From Flavobacterium sp. UBA5153 (GTDB lineage: Bacteria; Bacteroidota; Bacteroidia; Flavobacteriales; Flavobacteriaceae): a stretch of DNA of 64,000 bases. The position numbers were made by a program, and so were the translations under genes. Each line of letters begins with the position of its first letter. Positions within the stretch are counted from its first letter, which is position 1. Under the pieces are notes generated by a model, which ran no database searches, had not been told where the DNA came from, and worked only from the letters and a program-made list of their open reading frames with translations. Of the stretch, positions 63,940-64,000 are shown piece after piece. The stretch is taken from contig DHXP01000073.1 in NCBI GenBank assembly GCA_002413745.1, positions 289,919 to 353,918 on the forward strand, written 5' to 3'.

Positions 63940-64000
63940 CGTTTTTGAACCAAAAAATAAACCGTAAAGTAACCTATTAACCTGAATTCGATTAATATTA

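Overview
The window is low-GC, gene-dense chromosomal DNA from a member of the Bacteroidota, most likely Flavobacterium or a close relative in the Flavobacteriaceae. The evidence is the repeated TAnnTTTG promoter hexamer/octamer upstream of genes, an LpxC-FabZ fusion, a PorX-type response regulator (type IX secretion), a bifunctional aspartokinase-homoserine dehydrogenase, a GyrA with an acidic tail, and several families of dispersed intergenic repeats. Most of the content is housekeeping; the accessory pieces are a group II intron, an IS21 relic, and orphan genes bounded by structured repeats.

Layout. 1-8514 (minus): a six-gene operon, cut by the left edge, for a complex I / group 4 hydrogenase-like membrane complex whose large subunit lacks the N-terminal CxxC nickel ligands. 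8953-10902: a YeiH-type transporter with a LysR regulator. 10936-13833: a VWA-domain membrane protein and FabG. 13945-22896 (minus): sucD, then a lipid A cluster (HD hydrolase, lpxD, lpxC-fabZ, lpxA, efp, a second LpxD-like acyltransferase, an NTF2-like protein), with an L,D-transpeptidase-like protein behind it. 23300-25100: a DUF4236 gene flanked by repeats, then a GC-rich structured element. 25199-29423 (plus): porX, tsaE, a GNAT gene, ald and a small secreted protein. 29470-30713: an IS21 istB pseudogene beside a tRNA-like remnant, then tRNA-Arg, tRNA-Pro and tRNA-Ser. 31020-41877: thiolase, NlpC/P60 peptidase, a TPR protein, gyrA, clpC, a RimB-RimK-like fusion and a DUF421 protein. 41909-45452: phosphate transporter with its PhoU-like partner, and hutH.

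46646-51771 is a complete threonine operon: promoter, Thr-rich leader peptide, thrA, thrB, thrC and a strong terminator. 51823-54389 holds a SYLF-domain protein and a group II intron with its maturase. 54598-63939 holds a GNAT protein, nitroreductase, nnrD, an orphan membrane gene in a cassette-like setting, gcvT, a YebC-family protein, a cysteine-synthase-like enzyme, an S9 oligopeptidase and ybaB.

The most unusual signals are: (i) a hairpin-forming repeat of about 130 bp after orphan genes at 23.3 kb and 57.9 kb, which looks like the recombination site of a cassette system; (ii) a perfect palindrome found inside two unrelated genes, read in both as the same in-frame peptide, PIAIG; (iii) a nearly leaderless threonine leader peptide with seven consecutive Thr codons; and (iv) the nickel-site-less hydrogenase-like complex with two tandem antiporter-like subunits.
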